Shown: positions 1-10,565 of the stretch, piece after piece
How positions within the stretch are numbered: position 1 is the stretch's first letter
Layout: every line of letters starts with the position of its first letter
Assembly: GCA_021234155.1 (NCBI GenBank)
Contig: JAJEKV010000063.1
Location: 1,894,947-1,958,946, forward strand
Direction of reading: 5' to 3'
Length of the DNA stretch: 64,000 bases
Source of the DNA: Isoetes taiwanensis
Taxonomy: Eukaryota; Streptophyta; Lycopodiopsida; Isoetales; Isoetaceae
Notes under the pieces: generated by a model
Database searches by the model: none
What the model was told of the DNA's origin: nothing
Seen by the model: the letters and a program-made list of their open reading frames with translations, nothing else
Translations under genes and position numbers: made by a program

Positions 1-114
1 TTTCGTAGGGTAGAAAATAGGATTTTTTTAAATCCTGTAATGGTGATGTGCCATATTCTCAGTTGAGCGCCTTGGCTCCTTCGTTGCGTCGGCTATGGTA
101 ATACTCACCCTCTG

Positions 115-605
115 ATGGCAGTTCTACTCAGGCGAACAGTCCCATGGTTTCTGTTCCCTTGCTCCGTCAGATCATTCAGTTTCAATAAGAAAAATTACCG
201 CCCTTCATTCAGTTCTGGACAGAGCCGCATGGAAGAAGCTCTCTACATTCTGCATTCAGAATATAGCTCGCCCACGAATTTGCTGGAACAATTAGGGCAG
301 CTGAACATAAGGTACAGTCCCGGCATCGTTTGCAAAGTGCTCCAGAACACGAGGGGTCACAGACTTGGTTTGTTGTTTTTCGAATGGGTCGCAGCAAATC
401 AAGGTGTTAGGCATAATATATATTCCTACAATAATCTTATTCAGTTGCTTCTCAGATGTCGATGCTATGGCCAGGCCTTCTCTGTTGCTTTGAGAAAGCT
501 TACCACATTGTTGCAGACATGGAAAAAAAAGGTTGCCCTCCTAATTCTGTAACTTGTAGTATGTTGATTCACGGGTTATGTCGGAATAACAGAAATATGC
601 CATGT
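115..605 (+). pseudogene. PPR protein N-terminal fragment, frameshifted
   Basis: The reading frame from the ATG at 115 starts with an arginine-rich, serine-rich segment resembling an organelle-targeting presequence. It continues into the spacer typical of plant pentatricopeptide-repeat proteins (LGLLFFEWVAAN, then NIYSYNNLIQLLLR). That frame ends at 552, but from about 480 a different frame carries the next PPR helix pair (EKAYHIVADMEKKGCPPNSV, then TCSMLIHGLCRNNRN). A frameshift between roughly 480 and 495 therefore separates two halves of one PPR array. PPR proteins bind organellar RNA. Only one to two repeats are visible and nothing follows after 605. This is seen directly in both frames; pseudogene status is inferred, since an intron at the shift is not excluded. 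Confidence 0.7.
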
Positions 606-1170
606 TCAGTATCATAACTAATAATATTTTGATATGTTATAGTAGCGGCGATAATCCTCACAGAAAATTTCTCTCACAGATTCTTGGGCAGCGTTTAATA
701 CGGATTTGCATTCCGTTTATGGGTCTATGGGTGACGGATTCGGCCATGTTTTGGAGCTTCGCCTTTGCGCATTTCGTCGAGTAGAATCCAACTTGCTGCA
801 TTTGACACCATTTTATTAATTTGTGGCCGCCTTCTGATATGAGGTGTGAACACTTTTAAGTTCAGTTTTCTGCATTTTTTCCATGTCTTGGTATTGGCAG
901 CGATATGGAACTCAGGCCTTTTTGAAGCTCTGCTCTCCTCTATCTGGTAACAACCTACTTCTATTTTTTATTTTCTCTCATTTGACCTCCTCTGTGTTGT
1001 GTCGGCTATGGCGATACTAAATATGAAGCGGCTTTCTTTTTGCAAAGTCTTTGGGTTCGACTTCAACTCGGACATGGCGGCCTTTTTTTTTTATGCGGGC
1101 CGGAACCCCAGACTCCAAATTTCTTTTATGCCTCTCGGCCTATTGAAGATCTGTCCCCTGCTTGGCTAGT
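606..1170. other. No gene recognised
   Basis: Intergenic or intron-like, T-rich DNA. The words GTCGGCTATGG plus a nearby ATACT occur at about 88 and again at about 1000, which may mark a short dispersed repeat. No coding similarity seen. Confidence 0.4.
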
Positions 1171-2106
1171 TTTTTTACTTCGCCCCCCTGTCCGGTGCGG
1201 TGACGGCTTGCTACAGGTAAATAAGACAAAACAGCATGCGATGGCCGAAACAAGACAAAACAGACGAAAAAAACAGAATGGTTTCGTGTTATTGGAAGGG
1301 GAAACTTTCGAGAGCAGAAAGTTTCCCGCCGTAACCTTAGGGACCTAGAAATTTCCTTTAATCCTGTGTTTCCGTTCTTGATCTGTGTTTTTTGTTGAGA
1401 TTTGTAGAGCGAATCAAGCAGATCTGTTCAAATCTGTAGAACGAATCAAGCAAGAGATGGACAAGAAACGTCTGGCAGTGTACAGAATGGGAAGAATAGC
1501 TCAAACAGGGCAAATAGTCTCCAAGATCTGGCTGGAATGGGATCAATAATGTAGATTTGCATGGAAAAAGGAGTTAAATCGGGAGTAGCAGCTCCTGATC
1601 ATCGCTAGAAAACCGAAATAAACAAAGGAAAAGCACGATTTGCAGGGGAAGCCCTGTTCCGGCGACAATCCTCCTTTCTTTCCCTAAATTTTCTTTGAGC
1701 CGACCCGCAGAGTTCCAAATCCGCCAGGTTAGAGTACTGGCAAGGCAAGAAGCATGAAGCATGATCTTGTCGGACTGCATAAAAGTCTTGTTCCGGCAAA
1801 GCTCTGTTCTTGCAAAAGCCCTGTTCCGGCAGTAGAAGCTCTGTTCTGCTGTTCTTGGGAAAGCTTCTGGCTCAAAACCCTGTTTGGCGGCGCCACCAGA
1901 TCGCCACCAAAAAATAGACCCAAAAGTTACCTGGAAAAAAACGACACTGAAATCCACGGAAATTTCCAGGTCCCTAAGGTTACGTTTGTCTTATTAACCA
2001 TGTCGCGACACAAGAACCTGGTGCACGCGACAAAAGAACCTGGTGCAGGCGACAAAAGAACCTGCTGCAGTCCGTCGCCTTCACCGGGGGGGGGCGCAAA
2101 GTAAAA
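1171..2106. mobile_element. Fold-back (imperfect inverted-repeat) element
   Basis: The best-matched arm segments are 1331-1356 and 1958-1983, which are reverse complements with one mismatch (GTAACCTTAGGGACCT in the left arm). Weaker inverted similarity extends outward to about 1171 on the left (ACTTCGCCCCCC) and 2106 on the right (GGGGGCGCAAAGT). The interior contains short internal repeats, such as GAACGAATCAAGCA-like words at about 1410 and 1440 and CTCTGTTC-type words at 1800-1850. No transposase is encoded and no clear target-site duplication was found. It is most likely a non-autonomous fold-back DNA element. Confidence 0.5.
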
Positions 2107-2955
2107 GTCTCCCGATGTTCTTTCTTATTTAGGCACTATAACTGAGTCGTTTTTACAGTCCGGCTTGGGTGTCAGGTAAAATAGTTGTGTAGCATCATTT
2201 CAATGAGATTTCTGCTTGGTTTGGTGCAACCAGACCTTTGTTACAGAAATCCTTCTTCCTGGAGGCACGATGCGGTATTTGTGTCGGCTTATACCTGTTT
2301 TAGATCTCAGCTTCTATTGGAAATATGAGTTTATCTCTTAATCGATCTTGGCGGAGCGTTTGGAGCGGTATTTGTTTTAGCTTTTCTTTGTCTTAGATCC
2401 CAGCTTCTATTTGGAATATGGGCTCATTTGTTAATCGGTTTAGTGCTTCTATAATAGCATTTAGCCCAACTTTTACTGTGGCTTCAGCGCACAGGTTATC
2501 AAGTACAGTCTCAGTTTGGGAACAATGCATTTTATCGTGAAAATTACGTACAGGTGATACCTTTTTTTATTTTATGGACGGTTTTAGGTCTTGTTTTCGA
2601 TGTATCAATGTATCGTCTTTTTTGTTAGCCTATGATAAGGTTCTTTACTGTTCTTTTTAACATGTGATATTGTTTGCATCTGTGCAGCATTCATATGTCT
2701 CATCATGTGTGAAGTGCTGTTTTCCGCTGGATTTTGAGTGAATCTGATTGTTTATAGAGCATTATTCCATGCTTTGCATTGGGAGGGGATTGTTTTTTGG
2801 CTGGGACATGAAAGAAAGTCTGGGCTAGTTTTTATTGCACGATAAAGCATGGCAGAGGATTATGAACCCTATAAAGCTCACAGGTCACAAGTCATTTAGA
2901 CTACGCGGTGAGAAGTTTATGAGACCATTTGCTGTGGATGTTTTTTTTTTCTAAG
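2107..2955. other. No gene recognised; intron-like
   Basis: T-rich DNA. It ends in a run of T followed by CTAAG, a good 3' splice-site context for the exon at 2956. No other signal recognised. Confidence 0.4.
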
Positions 2956-3154
2956 AAGTTTATACATGCCAATATCATGCATCGGGTGACAAGCAGGGTC
3001 ATTGCAACTGTTGTCACAAACTCCAAGCATCTGAAAGCAGAGCTTCCTTTTCGAGTCGATTCTACAGCATGCAGAATTGTGGGAGAACTGCTTGCTGAGA
3101 GAGCAAAGGAGGCAGATTGCTACACAGTAGTATACACACCCAGAAGAACGAAAA
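2956..3154 (+). pseudogene. uL18 (L18p/L5e-like) organellar ribosomal protein exon fragment
   Basis: A 199-base open segment lies between a polypyrimidine/CTAAG acceptor and a GTAAGA donor. Its translation contains RVTSRVIATVVTNSKHLK and then DSTACRIVGELLAERAKEAD followed by YTVVYTP. This matches the pattern of the L18 family, in which a beta-strand segment precedes the helix A-x-x-V-G-x-x-L-A-E-R-A and then a V-V-Y/F-D strand. L18 proteins bind 5S rRNA in the large ribosomal subunit. The following exon, which should carry the conserved K-x-H-G-R-V-like tail, was not found nearby, so this looks like an isolated exon or gene fragment. Family membership is from recognition of the motif; the expression status is unknown. 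Confidence 0.55.
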
Positions 3155-4091
3155 GTAAGAAATTTCACTTAAATTTTCTATCTTTAATATCCCACGCAGT
3201 TTACACATGATATATCACTCTGTTCTGAGTGATAAGAACTTATTTTTAATTGTTTTGGCAAGGCCAATCCAATAACTATTCTGGCACAATTCTTTTATGT
3301 ATTTATTTGGTATATCTTTGCCATATGATCAGAAGTAGCCAGTGTAGGGACTTTTCAGTGGAAAAGGCAAACTTATGTTGGAAAATTGAGCGCCTGACGG
3401 ATGGTGCAAGTGTATTAATATATCTCACTTTTGAAGTAGTCTGTAACATTTTCCATTCTTTCTCATGTTGATGTTGTGTACCGAAACTATTAACATTCTT
3501 GTTTTTGGGTTTTTTATGCTGTCTAATTCTGAACACCGTGTCGATGTTGCTGTTGTACGATTTGTACCAGGTACCTTCAGATTCCGTTACAACTCTTTCA
3601 TGTGAAGATCTTTGCACCCCATTTATATGCTTAATACCTGCTCAGTGGAATGTATACCCACTGATGAAATTCATGAAAAGAGGACATGGAAGCTACCTTA
3701 GTCAATTATTACATGATATAACAGCCACTAGTAGCTATGATAAGATGGGATGGATGCTAGCTTAGTCAATTATTATGCATCCCATTGTTGGAGCTGCATT
3801 TTCAACAATTTGTACCATCATACAGGGTTTTAGAGTTTTCATGAGCAGAAAGTTATAAATGCCATAGGCTAAAACGATATACTCTATCCTTCCAATTGGG
3901 TTCCTGAAATAGACATAGCAGCAATTCTATCTTTGCTCTCTAGGTCAAGATATAAATTTGTAATGACAACAAAAGAGTACTTAATCCATGGCTCTCCTAT
4001 GCGTCCCTTCTTCATAAAAATGATATTAGTGACCTTTGGAATGATTAGATATGCATATTGGTGTTGTTGAAAGAAAAGTATTTTTTTTCAG
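3155..4091. other. No gene recognised; intron-like
   Basis: AT-rich sequence with short open frames and no recognisable homology. It ends in a strong polypyrimidine tract plus CAG at 4082-4091. Confidence 0.35.
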
Positions 4092-4316
4092 GCTGGCAAT
4101 GGGAATTTGAAATTTTACCATTTGCTGTCTAGAAATAACGCATCACAAGATTACCCAGAGATTGGCTATGAAAAGTTAGGGAGATTGTGGAAAGGTGGTA
4201 CTATTGGGAATCCGATGAAGGTGCTAGATCTTTTTTTTCAAGCGAGAACAGAACTAGAACATGCAGGCGTGTATATGGATGTTGCAAATGATAGCATCTG
4301 GCAGCATATCTTCTGA
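4092..4316 (+). CDS. Possible last exon, unidentified
   Basis: A T-run plus CAG acceptor precedes an open segment ending at TGA (4314-4316). It encodes about 74 residues, including DYPEIGYEKLGRLWKGG and a C-terminal ARTELEHAGVYMDVAND. I do not recognise the family. It could be a downstream exon of the uL18-like fragment, or belong to an unrelated gene. The evidence is the acceptor, the clean open frame and a coding-like composition only. Confidence 0.25.
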   Translation, partial: AGNGNLKFYHLLSRNNASQDYPEIGYEKLGRLWKGGTIGNPMKVLDLFFQARTELEHAGVYMDVANDSIWQHIF

Positions 4317-4643
4317 GGTCATTGTATGTAAGATGTTAATAATGGCCAATGCTGATAAGAATAATGATGTTAACTGTAATGCATCCGGTGGCTTAGATTT
4401 GCGTGAGTAAAGAATGTGTAAATGCTGGTAATCTGATTGTATGCCAATAGATTGATATTATGTCATAAACGTGGTGGCAAGGTGGATGGCAATGTGGCCT
4501 TGGGGCATAGTTTTGATAATTGTAACTTAAAATAAACATTATAAAATAGCTAAGGGTCCTAATGGTTTTTTTAAGAATGCATGAGCACCCTTAAATAGGG
4601 GCCACGATTACTGCAAGGTATCAAGGCAGCCGATTGAGGCATG

Positions 4644-4893
4644 CCTATGCAAAATTCGAGCCTTCAACAGACCGGATGGGCATCTGGAAGTAAGCCTTAT
4701 CAGCAAATGAGTTTGCAAGGTGAGGTTCTCTCCATCAAGCAACGCTATATAAGAGAGAGAAGGCAGATGGGCATACCTATGCAAAATCCGAGTCTCCAAC
4801 AGCCCGGATGGGCATCTCGAAGTAAGCCTTGTCAGCAAATGAGTTTGCAAGGTGGGGTTCTCTGCATCAAGCAAAGCTATATAAGAGAAGGAA
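4644..4893 (+). promoter_or_regulatory. Duplicated TATA-box block (132-bp tandem repeat)
   Basis: A 132-bp unit starts at 4644 and repeats at 4776 (CCTATGCAAAAT..., GGATGGGCATCT..., AGCAAATGAGTTTGCAAGGT). Each copy ends with CTATATAAGAGA, a good plant TATA box, at about 4745 and 4876. The second TATA lies about 40 bp upstream of the hairpin at 4919, so a transcript starting at the usual spacing would begin with it. This could be part of a degraded LTR or a small-RNA promoter. Confidence 0.5.
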
Positions 4894-4918
4894 GATTGAA
4901 GATTCAGCGCCCTCCAAT

Positions 4919-5003
4919 CTTCAGCGCCCTCCAATCTTCAATCTTCCAGTGTCTGCCCATCCGCCTACTACAACTTAGCACTGAAGATTGGAGGGCGCTG
5001 AAG
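4919..5003. repeat. 22-bp perfect inverted repeat with 41-base loop
   Basis: The left arm 4919-4940 (CTTCAGCGCCCTCCAATCTT...) is perfectly complementary to the right arm 4982-5003 (...AAGATTGGAGGGCGCTGAAG). The left arm core is duplicated: CAGCGCCCTCCAATCTT also occurs just upstream from about 4905, so two alternative pairings exist. The position just downstream of a TATA box makes a hairpin RNA (miRNA-precursor-like) possible but unproven. The complementarity is seen directly. Confidence 0.65.
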
Positions 5004-8000
5004 AAGCTGAAGCAAGGAAGCTTAAGTCTGGCTAAGTTGAAGTGCAAAGAAGTAGAAACCGTAGCTCTGGAACCAGTTGCTAATCCGACCCGAAGTACTT
5101 GCTATGCAAATCGATTTGGGTTTCCAAAATTTCACACTCGACTGTGAAATTTGGCCAACAATCTTGCCAGTGTCTTCAATAGAAATCCGTTCTTTTTGCC
5201 AGGTCGACCTCTACCTTGTGATAATCCATAGCCTTGGTTATTGAATCTGGATTGAACTTTGAAGTTTGCTTTTGGTGATCTAAATCTATTTCCATGTTGT
5301 CAAACTCCTTGCAATGAACTTTGAATTGGAACCAACGAAATAGCCTTGTGAGATGCATTTTCACTATAAATTAACGATTTATATGTTTGAGAGAACGAGA
5401 ATCATAGGGATTGCTTGTTGCAACATGACAAGCAGTGAGGATGGTACAAACAGTGAGGATGGTACAAACAGGACCTCTGCCAATGAAAAGACATGGTGCA
5501 CATGAATTAGATGGCATAATTGAGGTCAAGTGCCAACTAAAGGTCTATGAAGCTTGCGATATGATGCGTTGATGTCATTGACATGCTTTTCTATCTTTAT
5601 CTGCTGCATTTGGTAACTAGAAGCAAGCAATGTTGGATACTAGGACTGAAAGGGTTTGATTCTAATTGCAATTAAAGATCGGGATGATTGTATTTGTGAT
5701 TGTGCTCTTTGTAACTTATCCTTGATGTGTCTATAATGCATATTTGTCTTGATAACTAATGACATACCAACTGAACTATTACGTTTTTCCATTTTCTACC
5801 CCTAGTTTGAATTGAAAGCAAAATGGGAATTTCAAATTCTCATGTGGCATGGTAGTTGCTATGTTTTAGGCACTTTGCCATGGTGGGAGAATTAAGAAGT
5901 TTTGTGGAATAGATTTAGACTATCTATCGGTTGCACTCAAGCATTCTAGTAGTGTCCTACAGGGCTCTGAAAAATAGTCCATTGACCATGGGTTTGCGTT
6001 CCTTTCGCGCTCGTAGATGCTATGTATGCTTATTTTATGTAGCATAACAAGTGGACATTAGAAAAGATAGATCGTGTACCTTACGATACCATAAAACAAC
6101 ACATGTACCTTGCGTGCACCAAGAGACGAGGTAAAATCTCGCGTTCAAATCTTGCATGTTTATGTTGAGACAAATTCGTTACTAAAGAAGCTTTACGTTG
6201 TTGAATGTTGGATGCGAATAGTGATTTCAACTCCACAGGCTTTGGACAGATAAAGTCTCAACCAGCAAGAAAATGTTCTTGCATAATTTCGCATATTGCT
6301 ATACAGAAATTTCAATCACAAATGATAAAAGATTTCATACTGATCATTTTAAGCTTGGATTTGACTCCTACATCTTCATAAACCATAGCTAATAAACACA
6401 TTGATAGTACAAAAACTTGTATATATATGCCCCCTTGTTTCAGACCCGAGGTGTCGCCGTCTGGACGGTCCAGGTTGTGAAATCCAACGGCCCAGACCAA
6501 GCCACGTCATGATCCCCAAGCAACCCCCTTATTTGGGGCTTTTGATTTAGGCCATTGGATTTTAGGGGTTCGATCTAGACCGTTGGCTAAAAAGTCAATG
6601 CAATTTAATACAATTTAATGCATTGAACTTAATGCATTTGAAGAGGTGGCACCACTTTAGGCCAGTATCTGGTGGTGGCATAAAAAAATAATGATATTCT
6701 CTCCTCCGTTTACCTTTGCTAAACGTGTCAAAAAACCATTAATGGATATGCCAACAGAGCCGATATTCGTTTGTTGAAGGCGGCTTCAGGTCCAGGGATT
6801 TTCGAGCTTCTAATGCGAAGTAGTGAGAGTGATCCAAAATGAGGTTGCTTCCCTCCGGTAAAAGGACGTTCTCGAGCCGGCCGATTTACTACCAGGTTTG
6901 CATTTGCATTTGCTTCTGTTGTTCGATTTGGCAGATGCCTGTTTCTAAAGCCATAAGTTTCTAAGCACCTGCATTTGGATTTACCTGCTTTCTCTTGCGC
7001 ACAGGTTAGACTATTGAAAGACTCCTTGTTGAATTTCGGGCTCGGATTTGTATGGGAACCCTAAACGGCTGACCAGCTTTGCCGGATTTGATCGCGAAAT
7101 AGGCTGGGGTTTGGTGTTGCCATCTATAAAATCGAATGCTCTTTGCAGACCAAGACGTGTGCCAAATATGGTCAGGTTAATACATGGATTTTTGCCTGAT
7201 ATAGTTCAATCCGAAAGTGGAAGATACGCTTTATTTTTGTTCTGGCAAGGATAGGGCAAAATGTGGAGGAACTCTAAACAGCTAAAGTTGCTTCGTCCGA
7301 TTCATTTCGACAAGATGGGTTATGCAGGCGAGGGAATATTTGACCCATCATCAAGTAGTATGGAGCTCCGGTAAACCTTAAGTGGAGAACGAAATGTAGC
7401 CGGATGAGGGTAAGGGTTTCCTGTACACATAGCATTCTGCCAAAAATTGCATGCTGGAGTTAAATTTTCCAATGTCCTGTGCTCTGTTACCTATGGCTAG
7501 GTTTTGGCAGTAATCTGGTTCTCAGGTACTCCAGGATTTCGTTAAACTCAGTTGCATCATTCCATTTTTTATGTTTTGCTTCATGCAGGCAGTCGTTGCC
7601 CATTTAACAGAATCTATAGGAACATGAGGCAGTGAAAGATCTGCCGCCCTCTGTTTATAGCAACACTTTTTTGAAGAAGTGTGTTTCTCATGACAGATGG
7701 AAGTTAACATTTAGAGGTTCCAAATCCAACTTGGTGCAAAAACTTTTGAGCATCTTGAACTTGTGTCTTTCTTATCTGGCTGGATCATCTTGTGCAGGTA
7801 TTGATGCCTTTTTACTCAAAAAGTTCATCTGTCATTGTTGCAGATGGGTATAATGGAGGAGATGTTGCAACTACATGTTCTCTTCCTTAATACCAATATG
7901 GAAATTTTGTTGTCCAGGTTGGAGTAGTCTTATCCTTTGTTGCACTATCGATAGGGTAGACATTGGATAGGGTATCAGCAATGACAGTAACATCCTACGG

Positions 8001-8130
8001 CTATAAGCAGGGTATATTGCGGGGAAATCATGCATTCTTGTGCATGGCGTGCTTAGGGTTTGGGTCTCATTGCCAATGCTAGCAAGAGCCGTGCTTTAGG
8101 AGCTGGGCTATCTAGAATGTGGATTTAAGA
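5004..8130. other. Mostly non-coding; one weak first-exon candidate
   Basis: AT-rich sequence. Around 6430-6530 it becomes GC-richer, with CACGTCATG and a short palindrome GTCTGGACGGTCCAGG, which looks promoter-like. At 6839-6895 an ATG opens 19 codons (MRLLPSGKRTFSSRPIYYQ) and ends at CAG|GTTTGC, a plausible first exon with a targeting-like peptide. I could not connect it to a downstream exon with confidence. Confidence 0.25.
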
Positions 8131-8379
8131 ATGGCTGTATTAATGAAAGAATCAGATTTTCAGAAGTTGTTGCAATCACTGGTGGACCTCGTAAATGGAA
8201 TCTCAGCCCTGGGAGATACAATCAAGCTGTATAGAAAAGATTGTGCTCAATTAATAAGAAGGATCAAGTTGCTAGCATTACCTGATGATGTTGTACTACA
8301 GTTCAGAATCTTCAAAGATGTGCTGAGCGAGGCTAAGCAGCTGCTGCATCTTTGCCACGATGGGAGCAAATTGTATATG
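8131..8379 (+). pseudogene. Plant U-box (PUB-ARM) N-terminal domain exon
   Basis: From the ATG at 8131 the translation contains FQKLLQSLVDLVNGISALGD, RKDCAQLIRRIKLL, then FKDVLSEAKQLLHLCHDGSK followed by LYM. This is the order and spacing of the U-box N-terminal domain of plant PUB-ARM E3 ubiquitin ligases, in which a helical bundle ends in A-K-x-L-L-x-x-C-x-x-G-S-K-I/L-Y. A GT donor follows ATATG at 8379. The U-box and armadillo repeats are not recognisable downstream, so this is an isolated first exon or remnant. The acidic loop normally present between RRIKLL and the next helix is shortened here. Function is inferred from the family only. Confidence 0.6.
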
Positions 8380-9156
8380 GTATTATTTCCACCGTAGCTC
8401 ATCTAATGGACCTGATAATGTAGTATAATTTTAGGCATAGCCATGCTAATTTGAATGCGCGCAGCATGAATAAATCAGGCAACGTTGTAGCTTCACAACT
8501 CATAGGCCTATATAACGCAATAACTCATGGTGTTTGAAATATGGGTTGATTTTTTTATTCTTGATTATTTACCCATGCATCTGTCAAACATGCAACAATT
8601 TTACACTTTATCAATACATAGAATTAGGCAACTTCACTCTGGAATTTGGCTAGAATATGTGATTACTGAAGCGAAAAAATTATGTGGTAGCAAGAGTTCT
8701 GAATATGAGTTGATGAAGAAAGATGGGTTGCATTAAATTTCTATGGCCCGTATATGGTTGTAACTTATTCTAATACCACTGTACCTTTTCACTCTGTACC
8801 TTTTGGCTATGGCAGAGCTACCGATTGTTGGCCAGAATCTTGGTTGGATAGCAAATTTTTGTTTCAGATTTATTAAATGCTCACAGGGACTTTGGTTTTA
8901 CAGAAATGCAATGGGAAAGAACAACATAGATGCTGGTTCTTCCAGCGCTCTGCTCTCTGCAAGGCATGTGATAGCCTGCAACTCTTTTTCAGTTTTTTGT
9001 GATTTGAAGAGCATAGAGAGAGTTATGATTCTTTGAGGTTCCTAACATTTTGGTCTTGCAAGGATATGCACATGGTTATAGCAAAATGCTGTTGCCATTT
9101 TAGAAAAGCTACTGTATGATAGATGAATTTTATCTGGTCTAATTTGGTTATTGCAG

Positions 9157-9395
9157 GAAGAAGGGGCTGATAATCTGGCCCCAGGCTTACAGAAGCAAAT
9201 AGATGAGACTTTGGAAGAGATAACACCACGATGCATGCTTGAGATTCTTGCTTATCATTAGATGCAGAACATAAGTCCCCGCGTGAAGCTGGTCTACAAG
9301 AAGAGCTCAAACACTTGTTACGGGATGCAGGAAATGTGTCCTTTATGGTTCTTGATGGGGCATTCACACGTGAGAAATTTATGAAAGAAGCTTAA
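9157..9395 (+). pseudogene. Frameshifted coding-like segment, unidentified
   Basis: TTGCAG at 9151-9156 is a good acceptor. The following frame reads EEGADNLAPGLQKQIDETLEEI and then hits a stop near 9259. A shifted frame continues with DAEHKSPREAGLQEELKHLL and ends at TAA (9393-9395). Both halves look coding and helical. It may be a later exon of the U-box gene fragment or an unrelated gene; I cannot name it. Confidence 0.3.
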
Positions 9396-9461
9396 GGATG
9401 GCTGCACCAGAGCAGGCAATACATAATGGCAAATGCGACAGTGGTCTAATAGATGGGAAGA

Positions 9462-9775
9462 CACTGCTATGTAAGAATTGTTCAGCTATCTCCATGTGAT
9501 GGCTCTGCCTATATGCTTATGTCAGGCATCTATTCTGAGGCATGTATGTGGTCAGATGCTGTGCGAATAGATGAGCTTAGGCAGTGTGCAGATGCATGGA
9601 AAAAACCTGCAATGGCATGGATCGAGATTGATAACAACGTGCATGAGTTCTTTGTGAAAGATAGAAGCCATCCAAGAAGTGAAGAGATCTATGCCACATT
9701 GAAACGTCTAAGTAGACAAATGAAGGAAAGTGGATACTTTCCAAAACTTGATGATGCCAAATCCAGTGCAAAGTA
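9462..9775 (+). pseudogene. PPR protein C-terminal E/E+ domain fragment
   Basis: The frame reads IVQLSPCDGSAYMLMSGIYS, then WSDAVRIDELR, then PAMAWIEIDNNVHEFFVKDR followed by SHPRSEEIYATLKRLSRQMK and ESGYFP. This matches the E and E+ motifs at the end of PLS-class plant PPR proteins (consensus L-x-P-x-x-x-x-x-Y-V-L-L-S-N-I-Y; S-W-I-E-V-x-x-x-V-H-x-F; H-P-x-x-x-x-I-Y). The frame stops at 9775 without a DYW domain, and no PPR repeats are visible upstream. It is a detached C-terminal fragment. It differs in subclass from the fragment at 115, so the two are probably not parts of one gene. Confidence 0.75.
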
Positions 9776-10079
9776 AGTGCCTTAAGTATTTACTTACTGC
9801 CTTTTCCAATGTTCATCAGCAATTGCTCTGTGATTCACTAAAAACAAATGTTAAAACTCATTCCTTTTGGGAAGAAATAAGCTGGCTATTGTGGTCTCTA
9901 TTTGTCCTGTGACAACTATGGAACTACTGCAATCACTCAGTTAGATCCATAATTGCAACCTTAACTAAAGTGCCAATGAGGAAATGTCATGATAAATCTT
10001 AGTTTTTGATTTGTAAAAAGCTGCTGCTGCTGTAGATTTCTTGAACGGTATAAATGTCAAATGTCAGTCAGATTTTCTA

Positions 10080-10565
10080 GAAACGTGGCCGTAACTCCCA
10101 AATTGAAGCTCTGTTTTATGCACAAGAACATCCGTTGGAAAGGTCACTGGAAGGTCCACAATTGATGCTAGGCGTCCATTTTCCAAATTCCTAGCAGAAA
10201 TGGGCCAAAACAGTGCCAAATCAGGCAATGTCTTTGCTGCCACAGTTTTACAGTCGGGTAAAACTCCAAAATGAAAGCTCTATTTTCTGCACAGGAACAT
10301 CCGGCGGAAAGGTCACTCGAAGGTCCACAATTGATGCTAGGCATCCATTTTCCAAATTCTTAACATAAATGGGCTAAAACAGTGCCAAATGATCTAATGT
10401 CTTTGCTTGCCACAGTTTTACAGTTGAGTAAAAATATGGCCATAACTCCTAAATGAAAGCTCTATTGTCTGTGCAAGAACATGTATTGGAAGATCATTGG
10501 TCAGTCCACAAATGTTGCTTGGCATACATTTTTCAAATGCTTAGCATGAATGAGTCAAACCACCA
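10080..10565. repeat. Three tandem units of a roughly 175-bp minisatellite
   Basis: Each unit contains the words ATGGCCATAACTCC, AAATGAAAGCTCTATT, GAACATCC, AAGGTCCACAATTGATGCTA and CCATTTTCCAAATT. Units begin near 10085, 10260 and 10430. The same family recurs at 52640-53130 inside the Helitron described below. Confidence 0.7.
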
